Below the pieces are notes generated by a model, which was not told the origin of the DNA, did not search any database, and was given only the letters and a program-made list of their open reading frames with translations. Below are positions 45,033 to 55,468 of a DNA stretch of 64,000 nucleotides, piece by piece. The stretch is from Flavobacteriaceae bacterium (GTDB lineage: Bacteria; Bacteroidota; Bacteroidia; Flavobacteriales; Flavobacteriaceae), in the NCBI GenBank assembly GCA_947457615.1, contig CANGWK010000015.1, positions 1 through 64,000 of the forward strand. Reading direction: 5' to 3'. The stretch's first letter is position 1. Every line of letters starts with the position of its first letter. The translations under genes were made by a program, and so were the position numbers.

Positions 45033-46340
45033 ATGCTAAACAAATTGCGACTTCATTTAAATACTAATTTTCCTTTTCTAAAAGGGAAAAGTTTGTTTTT
45101 GGCTGTAAGCGGCGGAATGGATAGCATGGTGTTATTGGATTTATTTCACAAATTAGATTATGAAATTGCAGTTTTACACTGTAATTTTTCTCTACGAGAT
45201 TTAGAAAGTGATGGTGATGCGGAATTCCTAAAAGAATATTGCGAGAACCAACAAATTCTGTTGTTTATTAAAAAATTTGACACCAATCAATTTGCAAAAG
45301 ATGCCAAATTATCTATTCAGGTAGCAGCAAGAAAGTTGCGATACGATTGGTTTTACGAACAACTAGCAGAAAAGAAATTCGATTACCTCTTAACCGCACA
45401 TCATTTAGAGGATAGTTTAGAAACCTTTTTAATTAACTTAACTCGCGGAACTGGGTTGGAGGGTTTAACAGGTATTCCAGTACAAAATGATAAAGTTATC
45501 CGACCATTATTGCCATTTTCAAGAGCTGAAATTGAAGATTATATTCGTGAAAACAATTTACAATGGCGGGAAGATTCTAGTAATGCCTCCGATAAATATT
45601 TCCGAAATAAAGTACGACATGCTATCGTTCCGGTTTTGAAAGAATTGAATCCCAATTTACTTTCTTCTTTTCAAAATACAGTCCAAAATTTGCAACAAGC
45701 ACAATCATTGGTAGAAGATGCTTCTAAATTAGTTTTTCAAACGGTAGTTCAAGAAGAAAATAATCAATTGAAATTTAATCTAATGGAGTTACTAAAACTT
45801 CCTAATTATCCTGCCTATTTGTACCAATGGTTAAAAGATTTTGGGTTTACCGCTTGGAATGATATTACTGATTTAGTAACTGCCCAATCAGGAAAACAGG
45901 TTTTTTCGGATACACATGTTTTATTAAAAGACAGAGATTTCTTAATTTTATATGCAAAAGAAATCCATTCTTATAAGGAAGAATATATCATTCCCAAAGA
46001 ACTTCAGGAGGTCAAAGTTCCCTTAAATCTTATTTTTTGTAACGTAAGTGACATTTCATATACTAATCTTAATAGTATCTTTGTTGATAAAGATTTATTA
46101 CAATTTCCATTAACTATCCGAAAATGGCAAGAGGCAGATTATTTTTTCCCTTTGGGAATGCAGGGGAAAAAGAAGTTGAGTAAGTACTTTAAAGACGAAA
46201 AAATGTCTTTAATTGATAAGTCAAATCAATGGCTGTTATGCTCTAAAAATCAGGTTGTTTGGGTTATTGGAAAGCGCCAAGACGATAGATACAAAATAAA
46301 CGATAATTCAATTAATAAATTACAAATAACACTGCAATAA
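45033..46340 (+). CDS. tilS: tRNA(Ile)-lysidine synthetase
   Basis: The 435-aa enzyme converts the wobble cytidine of tRNA-Ile(CAU) to lysidine. It has the PP-loop SGGMDS at 26-31, the catalytic segment VLHCNFSLR and HHLEDSLETFLINLTRG, and the C-terminal TilS domain with FPLGMQGKKKLSKYFKDEK. It starts 22 bases after pabB. The stop codon shares its last A with the dsbD ATG (46340), so translation of the two is coupled. Confidence 0.92.
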   Translation: MLNKLRLHLNTNFPFLKGKSLFLAVSGGMDSMVLLDLFHKLDYEIAVLHCNFSLRDLESDGDAEFLKEYCENQQILLFIKKFDTNQFAKDAKLSIQVAARKLRYDWFYEQLAEKKFDYLLTAHHLEDSLETFLINLTRGTGLEGLTGIPVQNDKVIRPLLPFSRAEIEDYIRENNLQWREDSSNASDKYFRNKVRHAIVPVLKELNPNLLSSFQNTVQNLQQAQSLVEDASKLVFQTVVQEENNQLKFNLMELLKLPNYPAYLYQWLKDFGFTAWNDITDLVTAQSGKQVFSDTHVLLKDRDFLILYAKEIHSYKEEYIIPKELQEVKVPLNLIFCNVSDISYTNLNSIFVDKDLLQFPLTIRKWQEADYFFPLGMQGKKKLSKYFKDEKMSLIDKSNQWLLCSKNQVVWVIGKRQDDRYKINDNSINKLQITLQ

Positions 46341-48340
46341 TGAAAAAATTACTATTTATACTTTTTGCTTTTTTTGCTTTTGCAAATGGAAATTCGCAGA
46401 TTAAAAAGCCTGTAAAATGGACTTCCAAAACAGAAAAAATATCCGACACCGAATTTAATTTGGTTATGATTGCTACTATTGATGCTGGTTGGCACATGTA
46501 TTCGCAATTTACCCCAGACGGCGGTCCGTTGCCTTTGGTAGTAACCGTAAAAAATCAAAAAGGCAACTTTGAATTGTTGGGCAAGGCCAAGGAAAGTGCT
46601 TACAAAAAGGAGTTTAATAAGGATTTTGAAGTCGATGAATACTACTTTGAAGGTACAGCAACCGTAACCCAAAAGGTTAAAATAACGAATCCTAAAACGA
46701 GTAAGATTGTTGTTAATTTAGACTTTCAAGCATGTTTAAATCAATGTATTAATGATAAAGTTGATTTAAGTTTTGATATTCCGGTTTCAGTTGAGGTGGA
46801 TCAAGCCACTGTAATTCAGGATACTACTAAAAAAGACACTACTTCAGTAGTAAAAAAAGAATTCAAGCAAGAGGTAGTAATTGCTCCTAATTTAGAGCCT
46901 AAAAAAGAAGATAAAAAAGGACTTTGGTCTATTTTCTTTTTGGCTTTCCTTGGTGGATTTGCGGCTTTGTTAACGCCTTGCGTATTTCCAATGATACCCA
47001 TGACGGTTAGTTTTTTTACGAAACAAAGTAAAACACCAGCTCAAGGCAAACGAAATGCTCTAATTTACGGAATTTCTATCATAGGTATTTACGTTATTTT
47101 AGGTCTTGCTGTAACTGCTATTTTTGGAGCAGATGCCCTTAATGCACTCTCTACTAACGTTTGGTTTAATGTGATTTTCTTTGTGTTATTAGTCTTTTTT
47201 GCGACTTCCTTTCTCGGGGCTTTCGAAATTATGTTGCCAAATTCTTGGGCTAATAAAGTAGACAGACAAGCGGATAGAGGTGGAATTATCGGAATATTAT
47301 TCATGGCTTTAGCCTTGGCTATCGTTTCATTTTCTTGTACTGGCCCAATCGTTGGGACGCTTTTAGTACAAGCTGCTTCTAGTGGCGGAATTGCGCCAAT
47401 AATAGGAATGTTAGGCTTTTCATCTGCTTTAGCTTTACCTTTTATGCTGTTTGCAATGTTTCCAGGTTGGATGCATTCCTTGCCAAAATCAGGGGGATGG
47501 TTAAATACAGTCAAGGTTTCTCTTGGATTTTTAGAATTGGCTTTAGCATTTAAATTTTTATCCAATGCCGATTTGGTTTTACAATTACATTGGTTTGAAA
47601 GAGAGGTCTTTTTAGCTATTTGGATTGCTATTTTTGGAACTTGGGGAATTTACTTATTAGGAAAAATAACATTGCCACACGATTCGCCATTAACCCATAT
47701 ATCAGTTGGTAGATTAATGCTGGCATTGGTAGTTTTATCTTTTACTTTTTATATGATTCCTGGGTTATTTGGAGCGCCATTAAAATTAATTAGTGCATTC
47801 CCACCTCCAGAGGAATATAGTGAAAGTCCGAATGGAGTAGGGGGTTCTTCGGCTGTTTTAACCTCTGAAAAATTACCCGACGGAGCCGAAAAAAACAAAC
47901 ATGGTTTGGTATTATTTACCGATTATGAAAAAGGCTTGGCGTATGCAAAAGAAGTAAACAAACCGGTGTTGTTAGATTTTACGGGACATGCCTGCGTTAA
48001 TTGTAGAAAAATGGAAAATAATGTTTGGACGGATAAAAATGTTTCTCAAATATTGAAAAATGAAGTGGTGCTTATTTCTTTATTTGCTGATGATAAACGT
48101 GAATTACCAAAAAGTGAACAACATATTTCTTCTTCAACAGGTGCTGAAATAGTTACTATTGGTGATAAATGGACCGATTTTATGATAACTAAATACAAAA
48201 CTAACACGCAACCATTATATGTTTTGGTTGATTTGGAAGGTATCAACTTAAATTCAATAACTCCAACAACAAGTTATGATCCGGATGCAAGATTATATGA
48301 AAATTGGCTTAAACAAGGTATAGCTAATTTTAAGAAATAA
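46340..48340 (+). CDS. dsbD: Thiol:disulfide interchange protein DsbD
   Basis: The 666-aa protein carries electrons from cytoplasmic thioredoxin to the periplasm. In order: signal peptide, N-terminal DsbD-alpha-like domain (about 22-155), eight hydrophobic segments (about 195-480) with PCVFPM and CTGPIVG (the two membrane cysteines), and a C-terminal thioredoxin-like domain with the redox pair Cys552 and Cys555 (CVNC). It is coupled to tilS by a 1-base overlap. A strong terminator follows the stop. Confidence 0.92.
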   Translation: MKKLLFILFAFFAFANGNSQIKKPVKWTSKTEKISDTEFNLVMIATIDAGWHMYSQFTPDGGPLPLVVTVKNQKGNFELLGKAKESAYKKEFNKDFEVDEYYFEGTATVTQKVKITNPKTSKIVVNLDFQACLNQCINDKVDLSFDIPVSVEVDQATVIQDTTKKDTTSVVKKEFKQEVVIAPNLEPKKEDKKGLWSIFFLAFLGGFAALLTPCVFPMIPMTVSFFTKQSKTPAQGKRNALIYGISIIGIYVILGLAVTAIFGADALNALSTNVWFNVIFFVLLVFFATSFLGAFEIMLPNSWANKVDRQADRGGIIGILFMALALAIVSFSCTGPIVGTLLVQAASSGGIAPIIGMLGFSSALALPFMLFAMFPGWMHSLPKSGGWLNTVKVSLGFLELALAFKFLSNADLVLQLHWFEREVFLAIWIAIFGTWGIYLLGKITLPHDSPLTHISVGRLMLALVVLSFTFYMIPGLFGAPLKLISAFPPPEEYSESPNGVGGSSAVLTSEKLPDGAEKNKHGLVLFTDYEKGLAYAKEVNKPVLLDFTGHACVNCRKMENNVWTDKNVSQILKNEVVLISLFADDKRELPKSEQHISSSTGAEIVTIGDKWTDFMITKYKTNTQPLYVLVDLEGINLNSITPTTSYDPDARLYENWLKQGIANFKK

Positions 48341-48362
48341 AAATAATAGTTTAATTCAAAAG

Positions 48363-48398
48363 AATCCCATTAATTTAATTGTTAATGGGATTGTTTTT
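48363..48398 (+). terminator. Intrinsic terminator after dsbD
   Basis: An 11-bp perfect stem (AATCCCATTAA 48363-48373 with 48382-48392) is followed by a T-rich run. Its end overlaps the stop codon of the convergent HTH gene. Confidence 0.8.
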
Positions 48399-48597
48399 AA
48401 TCGGTTGCTTCTAATTTAAAAATTTCTTCCACTGGTATATTAAAAAACCGAGCTAATTTTAATGTTAGAACCGTTGACGGAACATATTTTCCTTTTTCCA
48501 TAGCATTTATAGTTTGACGGCTGACTTGAATTTGTTTTGCCAATTCTTCCTGCGAAATATTTTTTATAGCCCGTAATACTTTTAAATTATTCGTCAT
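48397..48597 (-). CDS. XRE-family helix-turn-helix regulator, 66 aa
   Basis: The 66-aa protein is a single Cro/CI-type HTH domain (SQEELAKQIQVSRQTINAME is the HTH proper). It overlaps the preceding membrane protein gene by 11 bases, so the pair is translationally coupled. Two-gene units of a small HTH and a membrane protein of the DUF-type are common in Bacteroidota and Bacillota; the HTH likely autoregulates the pair. Confidence 0.88.
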   Translation of the reverse strand: MTNNLKVLRAIKNISQEELAKQIQVSRQTINAMEKGKYVPSTVLTLKLARFFNIPVEEIFKLEATD

Positions 48598-49066
48598 CGC
48601 TAATGGATTTATTAAGTTTATAAATCATAAAATGAAATCGAATAATAAAGAATAATAGCATTGCGAAAATATTTATTATCAAGACATCAAAGTAGGGAAA
48701 TCCATAAATGAATAATGTGCTCAACAGCATCAATCCAAAATTTAAATAGGTTGCCCAAACAAGACTTTCATATCTTATTTTTGAAATAAATTCATCTTCA
48801 TTTTCGGTTTCAGAAAAGCCTATCAATATAGCTCCCAGGATAATTAACACAACAAGCATTTCATCAAGTATTCCGTTTTCAATGAAAGTAAAATATTTCG
48901 TATCCGAAAGGATTTCATCGTTAATAAATGCAAATACTTTTATTTGAAAATGACTATCGAAATTAAAATCTGAAAAAAGTAAATAAGTTCCTACAATGAT
49001 ACTGGGAATAAATAGCATCCAACCAATTTTCTTGAATTGATTTGGAAGTAAAAAATGAGTTTTCAT
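48587..49066 (-). CDS. Membrane protein paired with the HTH regulator
   Basis: The 159-aa protein has four hydrophobic segments (about residues 15-33, 63-82, 95-115 and 122-145). I start at the ATG for MKTHFLL (49066); a TTG start 57 codons upstream is not supported because a promoter lies between. No recognised catalytic motif is present. Its product may be the partner sensed by or acted on by the HTH protein. Confidence 0.75.
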   Translation of the reverse strand: MKTHFLLPNQFKKIGWMLFIPSIIVGTYLLFSDFNFDSHFQIKVFAFINDEILSDTKYFTFIENGILDEMLVVLIILGAILIGFSETENEDEFISKIRYESLVWATYLNFGLMLLSTLFIYGFPYFDVLIINIFAMLLFFIIRFHFMIYKLNKSISDDE

Positions 49067-49089
49067 AATTAAAGTTTTAAGATTCACTT

Positions 49090-49121
49090 CAAAAGTAATT
49101 TTTATTTTACATATAGACAAA
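49090..49121 (-). promoter_or_regulatory. Promoter of the membrane protein/HTH pair
   Basis: On the minus strand, a -33 TTTG (49121-49118) and a -7 TACTTTTG (49097-49090) are separated by 20 bases. This fixes the gene start at 49066. Confidence 0.65.
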
Positions 49122-49235
49122 TAAAATTGACTAAAAGTATATTTTGTTTTACTTTTTAAATTAATATATTTGTTAATGAAGGAAATCTTTAGCAATAATA
49201 TTAATAGACCACTTATAGCATAGTTTGAATTAATC

Positions 49236-49266
49236 AAAAAGCCTCCTCAATTTCTTGAGGAGGCTT
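49236..49266 (-). terminator. Intrinsic terminator of the LRR surface protein gene
   Basis: On the minus strand, a 13-bp stem (AAAGCCTCCTCAA and its complement) is followed by TTTTT. It lies 24 bases after the stop of the LRR gene. Confidence 0.85.
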
Positions 49267-49289
49267 TAAATTATTTGATTGTATAAGGA

Positions 49290-52200
49290 CTATCGTTTAA
49301 TCACTCGTAGTGTTTTAACCACTCCTCCTTGGCTTACAATCACATTGTAAACACCAGATGTAAAGTTAGAACCTACTTCAAATGCCTCTACTTCTGTAGT
49401 TTCTAGGATTCTGTTATCAACTAATTTACCTAACATGTCGTAAACTTTAATTTGTAAAGCTTCTTCACTACTAGTTTTAACATCTAGTTTAAAGTTCTCT
49501 GCAAACGGGTTAGGATAAGCTGTTGCACTAAATTTAATTGCAGAATTTTTAGTTTTACTAGTTGTAGTACAGGCTTTAAACCAAACATTTACAGGTGCAC
49601 TATAAGCTAAAGCACTACATGGGCTACTTGTTAATTTAACTCGAAACCATACATTGCCATTTGTAGTACTAGACGCGTTATAAGCTGCCTCTGTAGCATT
49701 ATCTATATCAGTCCAAACAACTGCACTTGTATTAGTTACTGCTGTAATACTAGTTCCTGCAGTATAATATTGCCACTGAATTGCACCTTTATATCCAGTT
49801 GCTAGTACTAACCTTTTTGTTCCACTACATACTGCTGTAGCTAAAGTTGTAGCTCCCGTATTGCCAGAAACTGCTGTAGCTAAAGCTGCAGGACTAACGG
49901 TTACTGAAACAACACTTGAAGTTACAGTACAAGCACCACTAGTTGCCACGGCTTTGTAAAATATTTTTGGTGTAGCAGCGGCATACGTTAAGTTACCTGT
50001 AGCTAAGCCAGAACTTGTTACTGAAGTAGAAGCCGGAACTAATGCCCATGTTCCTACACCAGTTGCGCCTACATAATTGGTAGATTTATACCAAGCTACA
50101 GTTCCTGTTGAAGTATCCAAAGAAAGATTAGTTCCTGTTGCAGTACAAACGGTAGCTGCTGCAGTGGTTAATTCTCCTACAGAAGAGGGTGTGCTAACAT
50201 TGATTTTAATAGCTGCAGAAGTTGCAGAAGAGCATACTCCATTTAAAGCAATTACTCTAAACCATGTCGTTTGAACTAAATTCCCTGTATTAAACGACTT
50301 AGCAGCATTAGTTGAAGATAGTGCCGATTGTGCTATAGAATCGCCAAAGTTAGAATAAGTAACCCCATCTGTTGAAGTTTGCCATTGGATGTTTCCAACA
50401 CTTCCTGACGCTAAAGATAAATTCACGCTAGTTCCTTGGCACGTTGTTAATGCTGGAGACAAAGTACCAACAACCGTAATTGCAGTAGCTCTTGAAAGCA
50501 CTGTTAAATCTGAAATAGTAACCACATTAGAAGTAACGGTGCCACACAGATTTGTAATTTCTACTTTATATTTAGTACCTGTTACAGGCAACACTAAAGT
50601 ACTTTTTGTAACAGTTAAACTTGCATCAGTAGCTCCTGAATAATTAGCATTGTTAGAAATTGATGTCCATGTAGTTGCAGTTGGAGCTTGAGAATACCAT
50701 TTATAAGTTGCATTGGTTGAAGCAACTGCAGCAGTAAAGGTTGCTGTTCCGCCAATTGCTTTGCAAATTGAGGTAGAAACAGGTTGTGTACTAATTACGT
50801 TTCTATTAATAGTTAAGTTTAATTGTTCAGTCACACAATTAGTGGTAGTTCCTGTGTAAATACCACTAGAAGTATACGTTTGTCCATTGTTGGCCCACGT
50901 ATAACTGCTACAGGCTGAAATAGTGGTTGGGTTAAATGTATTTGGTTTAATTACCACATTTACTGCAACCCGTTCACTTTCGCAAGTATAACTAGTTTGC
51001 GATGCAAAATACGTACCTGTTTCCAGCAGGGAAGTACTACTAAGTTGGTTTCCCCCTGTAGCTGTATTGTACCAATTTACATTGTTACCATCCACATTTA
51101 AATTAGCTACAGTTGCACCTTGACAGAATGATTGATTGGAACGTAGTACATACGTTTTAAAAATGATATCTGATGATGGAGCAAAATCTAAAACCCCACC
51201 AGAATAGGTGTTATCCGTATTAATACCTATAAACCCCTGAGACACTGATGGTGTACTTAATTTAAAAGTATAAACTTGTCCCTGCACTACTGCAATGTTT
51301 GAAAAATTAAAATCAGTGTATTGGTAACCCCACTGCGCAGGGTAACTATAGGTTTGAGAGCCTAAAAGTGAACCAGTTGTTCCTGAACCTTCATATACTT
51401 GAACGGTAAGAGTTGTAGCCGACGCAGCACCATTTGGATTACCGAGATATATACTAATTTTATCTAAATTTCCTGAAGCACCAGCAGTAAATGTCTGATT
51501 TTGAGTTTTTAATCCCAAGTATCCAGATACAGTATCACAATGTTGATCTAATAAAGATAAACTTGGAATAGAAGGAGTAGTATTTATGGTTAAATTCAAT
51601 ACTTGCGTTACACAATTAGTAGTAGTGCCAGTATAGATTCCGCTCGCGGTATAGGTTTGATTATTGTTTGCCCAAGTATAACTATCACAAGCGGAAATTG
51701 TAGTTGTATTTATTATAATTGGATTAATGGTCAAGTTTAATTGCTCCGTTACGCAATCAGTAGTTGTACCAGTGTATATTCCACTTGCAGAATAAGTTTG
51801 ATTGTTATTTGCCCAAGTGTAAGTGTCACAGGCAGAAATAGTTGTAGTGTTTGTTATTGAGCCTGAACAATTTATAGGAGCAAAATACTGCCAAAAAGGA
51901 GCTGCTTGATAAGCTTCCACACTGCCAGCAGGCACCGTTAAAAGACAAGCTCCTTGGTTTACTCCTTCAAAAGTAGTTTCATTTACTGACACTGGATATG
52001 TAATATTACTAATTAAAGATGTTAAACTACTACAATCTCTAAACACTTCATAACCAATTTCAGATACTGAGCTAGGAATGGTTACTGATGCTAATTGATT
52101 ACAACCTCTAAAAAGACCATTATTTAGTCTAGTTATCGAGCTCGGAATAGTAACCGAAGTTAAACTAGTACAATAAGCAAAAGCAACAGTACCAATAGCA

Positions 52201-53435
52201 TATACCGAGTTCGGAATAGTTATGGAAGCCAAATTACTGCAATATAAAAAAGCATCATTGCCAATGCTTGTTACAGTGTCTGGAATGGTTATCGATGTTA
52301 GACCAGTATTTCCGACAAAAGCACGATTACTTATACTAGTGACCGCATAAGTACCACAAGCACTAGTTGCAGTAGATGGAAGAATAACACTACCGCTTTG
52401 ACTCACATTACTTTCTAAAGTTACTGTAGTTGGAGAGGTAATTACATAATTTAAACCACCACTAATAAAACTTGTTTGCAGGCCTGATGTGTTAATGGTT
52501 AAATTCAATACTTCTGTTATACAATTTGTAGTTGTACCGGTATATGTTCCACTTGAAGTATAAGTTTGGCTATTGTTTGCCCAAGTATAACTTCCGCATT
52601 CTGTAACAGTAGTTGTATTTACTGTTGTGTTTGCGCAAGTGATAGTAGCGAAATCCTGCCAAACAGCTGCCGCTTGATAGGCAGTTATACTACCAATAGG
52701 CACTATCAATGTGCAAGCGCCGTTTACAAATATAAAAACATCTGAATCGATAGACAAAGGTGTTGTAATATTACATCGCACCGATGTTAAAGCGGAATTA
52801 AACATAAAAGCTCGAGAACCAATGCTAGTTACCGAGCTCGGTATATTAACCGATGTTAAACCTGTACAAAAAGAAAAAGCTCTACTACCGATGCTATTAA
52901 CCGAGTTCGGAATAGTAACCGATGTTAATGCAGAACAAGAATCAAAAGCATAATCACCAATGCTAGTGACCGAGTCACCTATTGCTATTGATGTTAGACT
53001 AGTACAGTTCGCAAAAGAATTAGCACCAATAGTAGTGACCGAGTTTGGAATTATAACCGAAGTTAAACTCGTACAACCGCCAAAGGCATCAACACCAATG
53101 CTTGTTACTGAATTTCCAATAATTACTGATGTTAAACCAGAACAAAGGTAAAAAGCATAATTATTAATGCTTGTTAACGAGTCTGGAATAGTGAGCGATA
53201 TTAGAGCAGAATTAAACCAAAAAGCACGGTCACTAATACTAGTGACAGAATAGTTACTACCCATGTACGTAACATTTGAAGGTATTGCAACAGCTCCATA
53301 TGCCGCACCATTGCCTCCAACTTCCACAGTGGTTGGAGAAGTTACATTGTAATTTAATCCACCGTAAGTAAAAGTTTGCGATAGTGCATGCTGCCAACTC
53401 ACTACAGCAAAGAAGATAAAAATAATTTTTTTCAT
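49290..53435 (-). CDS. Large leucine-rich repeat surface protein with T9SS sorting tail
   Basis: The 1381-aa protein is secreted and cell-surface bound. It has a signal peptide (ending ALSQ), a first BspA-type LRR_5 block of about seven 23-residue repeats (about 64-224), a first 43-residue module with the [16 protein letters not shown] core, a second block of about five repeats (about 365-480), three further copies of the module, a lectin-like middle region, several Ig-like repeats, and a C-terminal type A sorting domain ([13 protein letters not shown] to LRVIKR), which directs type IX secretion. Adhesion to host or polymer surfaces is the usual role of BspA-like proteins. Confidence 0.92.
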   Translation of the reverse strand: MKKIIFIFFAVVSWQHALSQTFTYGGLNYNVTSPTTVEVGGNGAAYGAVAIPSNVTYMGSNYSVTSISDRAFWFNSALISLTIPDSLTSINNYAFYLCSGLTSVIIGNSVTSIGVDAFGGCTSLTSVIIPNSVTTIGANSFANCTSLTSIAIGDSVTSIGDYAFDSCSALTSVTIPNSVNSIGSRAFSFCTGLTSVNIPSSVTSIGSRAFMFNSALTSVRCNITTPLSIDSDVFIFVNGACTLIVPIGSITAYQAAAVWQDFATITCANTTVNTTTVTECGSYTWANNSQTYTSSGTYTGTTTNCITEVLNLTINTSGLQTSFISGGLNYVITSPTTVTLESNVSQSGSVILPSTATSACGTYAVTSISNRAFVGNTGLTSITIPDTVTSIGNDAFLYCSNLASITIPNSVYAIGTVAFAYCTSLTSVTIPSSITRLNNGLFRGCNQLASVTIPSSVSEIGYEVFRDCSSLTSLISNITYPVSVNETTFEGVNQGACLLTVPAGSVEAYQAAPFWQYFAPINCSGSITNTTTISACDTYTWANNNQTYSASGIYTGTTTDCVTEQLNLTINPIIINTTTISACDSYTWANNNQTYTASGIYTGTTTNCVTQVLNLTINTTPSIPSLSLLDQHCDTVSGYLGLKTQNQTFTAGASGNLDKISIYLGNPNGAASATTLTVQVYEGSGTTGSLLGSQTYSYPAQWGYQYTDFNFSNIAVVQGQVYTFKLSTPSVSQGFIGINTDNTYSGGVLDFAPSSDIIFKTYVLRSNQSFCQGATVANLNVDGNNVNWYNTATGGNQLSSTSLLETGTYFASQTSYTCESERVAVNVVIKPNTFNPTTISACSSYTWANNGQTYTSSGIYTGTTTNCVTEQLNLTINRNVISTQPVSTSICKAIGGTATFTAAVASTNATYKWYSQAPTATTWTSISNNANYSGATDASLTVTKSTLVLPVTGTKYKVEITNLCGTVTSNVVTISDLTVLSRATAITVVGTLSPALTTCQGTSVNLSLASGSVGNIQWQTSTDGVTYSNFGDSIAQSALSSTNAAKSFNTGNLVQTTWFRVIALNGVCSSATSAAIKINVSTPSSVGELTTAAATVCTATGTNLSLDTSTGTVAWYKSTNYVGATGVGTWALVPASTSVTSSGLATGNLTYAAATPKIFYKAVATSGACTVTSSVVSVTVSPAALATAVSGNTGATTLATAVCSGTKRLVLATGYKGAIQWQYYTAGTSITAVTNTSAVVWTDIDNATEAAYNASSTTNGNVWFRVKLTSSPCSALAYSAPVNVWFKACTTTSKTKNSAIKFSATAYPNPFAENFKLDVKTSSEEALQIKVYDMLGKLVDNRILETTEVEAFEVGSNFTSGVYNVIVSQGGVVKTLRVIKR
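50811..50931 (-). repeat. Fourth copy of the internal 43-residue module
   Basis: The minus-strand translation contains [18 protein letters not shown] followed by [18 protein letters not shown]. Related copies are at about 51586-51711, 51726-51850 and 52494-52618. Confidence 0.75.
51586..51850 (-). repeat. Adjacent second and third copies of the internal module
   Basis: Two tandem copies of the [22 protein letters not shown] module are separated by only a few codons. They are nearly identical in DNA sequence, which suggests recent duplication. Confidence 0.75.
51998..52343 (-). repeat. Second LRR block
   Basis: About five 23-residue (69-bp) units of the type [20 protein letters not shown]. 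Confidence 0.75.
52494..52618 (-). repeat. First copy of the internal 43-residue module
   Basis: The minus-strand translation has [19 protein letters not shown], matching the three downstream copies. Confidence 0.75.
52766..53246 (-). repeat. First LRR block
   Basis: About seven 23-residue (69-bp) units of the type [20 protein letters not shown]. Nucleotide similarity between units is visible as repeated (agtnaccgagt)-like segments on the plus strand. Confidence 0.8.
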
Positions 53436-53842
53436 TTTATATGTTTTTATGATTTCCTTACAAACATAATTATTGTTATTAGATAAAATTATTTAGCAGC
53501 TTTTATGCCATCATAATTACAACAAGTTCCATCTTTTTTACAACTCATCTTAAAAAATGAAATAGTATTTATTAAATTTGAAAATCAATTACAAATAAAA
53601 AGTAGTAGCATTTTTATTTTTAAAAAAACCAAAGAAAAACCATTCAAAAAAATTGCACCCATTTCAATTATTTAATCAATTGCTATAGTTTTACATCAAT
53701 ATTCCATCTTTTTTACATGGAATGCCCTATTTTTTACAACAAGATAATAATTTATAGATTAAGATATTTCTTACTTTTACAAACTAATTAATTCCTTAAA
53801 TTTAGAGTTATTTTTTCTTTTTAATAAATAATTGTCAAAAGA
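53436..53842. promoter_or_regulatory. Divergent regulatory region with TTCCATCTTTTTTACA repeats
   Basis: This 407-base gap between the LRR gene and the AraC-type gene holds two exact copies of a 16-base sequence, TTCCATCTTTTTTACA, at 53527-53542 and 53702-53717 (175 bases apart), and a partial third at about 53727-53739 (CTATTTTTTACA). TTACAACAAG occurs before the first and after the third. The pattern suits binding sites for the AraC-type regulator. A TAAATTTG at 53573-53580 could be a -7 element. No gene is present. Confidence 0.45.
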
Positions 53843-55009
53843 ATGCATCTTACAATTTTATATTTATTTACCTCGCTTCTAGGTTTAATCGTAGTATTAA
53901 TTACGATTGTATTTAGAAAAAACATATACGTAAATAACTATTTAAGTGCCTATTTCTTACTTGGTTCGTTACGGTTTTTAATGTTTGCATTAACAAACAC
54001 GGTAATTGTAAAAGAACCAAACCAAGCAGATTATGCTTTTACAACATTAGCATGGCCATTGTTGTTTTTATATTTTAAAAGTTTATCGAAAAACAAATAC
54101 AGCATAAACATAAAATCGGACTTAAAACATTTAGTGCTTCCAGTATTTTTATTTATTTTGGTTTGCTTTAAAAGCTTTTTAAGAGACGACGTTGTTTTAG
54201 TTTTATCAAATGCAGGAGTTATTGTAGTTACTATTTATACATTGGGATACTGTTTCTGGTCTTACAAATTATTGAAAAATAAACTTTGGAAAAAAAAGAG
54301 CACTTTTAAGCCTTCCGAAAAAAAAGATATTGCCGTTAGAAAATGGTCTAAATTTCTGTTTTTTCTCTTTACTTTAATTCTTTTACGCTTTCTAGTAAAT
54401 CCTATTTTCAACCAAGAATTTAAATTTTTAAGTAATAATAATAGCAATTTTCTGGCTTTTGGAGCATTATTATGGATTGTAGTATATGTAAAATTGCTAA
54501 CCTCCCCAGAATTCTTATTTGGCTATGAAGTCTTTCAAGATAAAATCAATAAGTATAAAATTGATTTTATTGTATTTGATAACCAATGGAATAAAACCAT
54601 TTTACATGAAATTACCAATAAAAAAGATTTAGTATTAAGTGAATATATAAACGATAGTTTTATAGAATATATTGAACAAATTGAACACATAGCTAACCAT
54701 AAAAAATTATTTTTACAACAAGGAGTTAATGTTGAAGATGTAGCCAAAGAATTGAAAATATCCAAAACCCATGTTGTTTTCTTATTTAAATATTATTCTA
54801 AAATAAACTTTAACGAGTATAAAAGTAACGTTAGAGTAAAAAAAGCAATCAAGTTAATACAAGATGGCTATCTTGTGTCAAACACCATGGAATCGTTAGC
54901 GGTTGCAGTGGGGTTTTCAACCTATAGCGCATTCTATAAAAACTTCAAAGGAATTTCTGGAATTTCTCCAATGGAATACTACCAAAATCTTACTGCAGAA
55001 CTAGCTTAA
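53843..55009 (+). CDS. AraC-family regulator with N-terminal membrane domain
   Basis: The 388-aa protein has six or so hydrophobic segments (about residues 1-210), then a soluble stretch and a C-terminal AraC-type DNA-binding domain (about 290-385) with GVNVEDVAKELKISKTHV and the second helix-turn-helix MESLAVAVGFSTYSAFYKNF. Membrane-bound AraC proteins of this layout are common in Flavobacteriia and probably sense a signal at the membrane. It is divergent from the LRR surface protein gene, which is its most likely target. Confidence 0.88.
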   Translation: MHLTILYLFTSLLGLIVVLITIVFRKNIYVNNYLSAYFLLGSLRFLMFALTNTVIVKEPNQADYAFTTLAWPLLFLYFKSLSKNKYSINIKSDLKHLVLPVFLFILVCFKSFLRDDVVLVLSNAGVIVVTIYTLGYCFWSYKLLKNKLWKKKSTFKPSEKKDIAVRKWSKFLFFLFTLILLRFLVNPIFNQEFKFLSNNNSNFLAFGALLWIVVYVKLLTSPEFLFGYEVFQDKINKYKIDFIVFDNQWNKTILHEITNKKDLVLSEYINDSFIEYIEQIEHIANHKKLFLQQGVNVEDVAKELKISKTHVVFLFKYYSKINFNEYKSNVRVKKAIKLIQDGYLVSNTMESLAVAVGFSTYSAFYKNFKGISGISPMEYYQNLTAELA

Positions 55010-55190
55010 TTGAAATTTATTATTTAATTTTTTTGTTTATATAATTAAATTAATAGGGCGTTTTTATTTCCGATTTTTATAATGTGAATCCACATTCTTT
55101 TTCTTCCTTAAGTCTTAAATATTAAAAATATTCATAAAATTAATTTATTGATTAATTCGTTGGGTGTAATTTAAATTATTTCACTTTTTA

Positions 55191-55308
55191 CCACATAGAT
55201 TCATAGTTACAAAAAAACAAAAGGCGGTTCACTTATTTAAAGATAATTATAGCTATGTGAACCAATAAATTGCCCTTTTTTAATACTTTTTTCTATGATT
55301 CTATGTGG
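55191..55308. repeat. 118-bp imperfect palindrome, probable intergenic repeat
   Basis: The outer arms CCACATAGATTCATAG (55191-55206) and CTATGATTCTATGTGG (55293-55308) pair at 15 of 16 positions; inside are GGTTCAC (55226-55232) and GTGAACC (55257-55263). Palindromic elements beginning CCACATAG resemble those scattered in Flavobacterium intergenic regions in my recollection. The rest of the 459-base gap between the AraC gene and comM (55010-55468) holds nothing else I can name. Confidence 0.6.
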
Positions 55309-55468
55309 TTCATCATATTAATTTATATCTATTTGAACTTTTCATTAATTGCCCCCAACGGGTTATAGATTAATTAAAGTTTTTAAAAAAATCTTCTCAT
55401 TATAATCAAAAAAAAGCAATATCCTAAATTTAAAAGTGGTACTTTAGATAGAACTTAAAGTATTCGCA

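Noticed and set aside
49290..53435. CRISPR-like tandem repeats
   Set aside because: The 69-bp and 120-bp repeats are coding (leucine-rich repeats and a protein module), with no unique spacers and no cas genes near.
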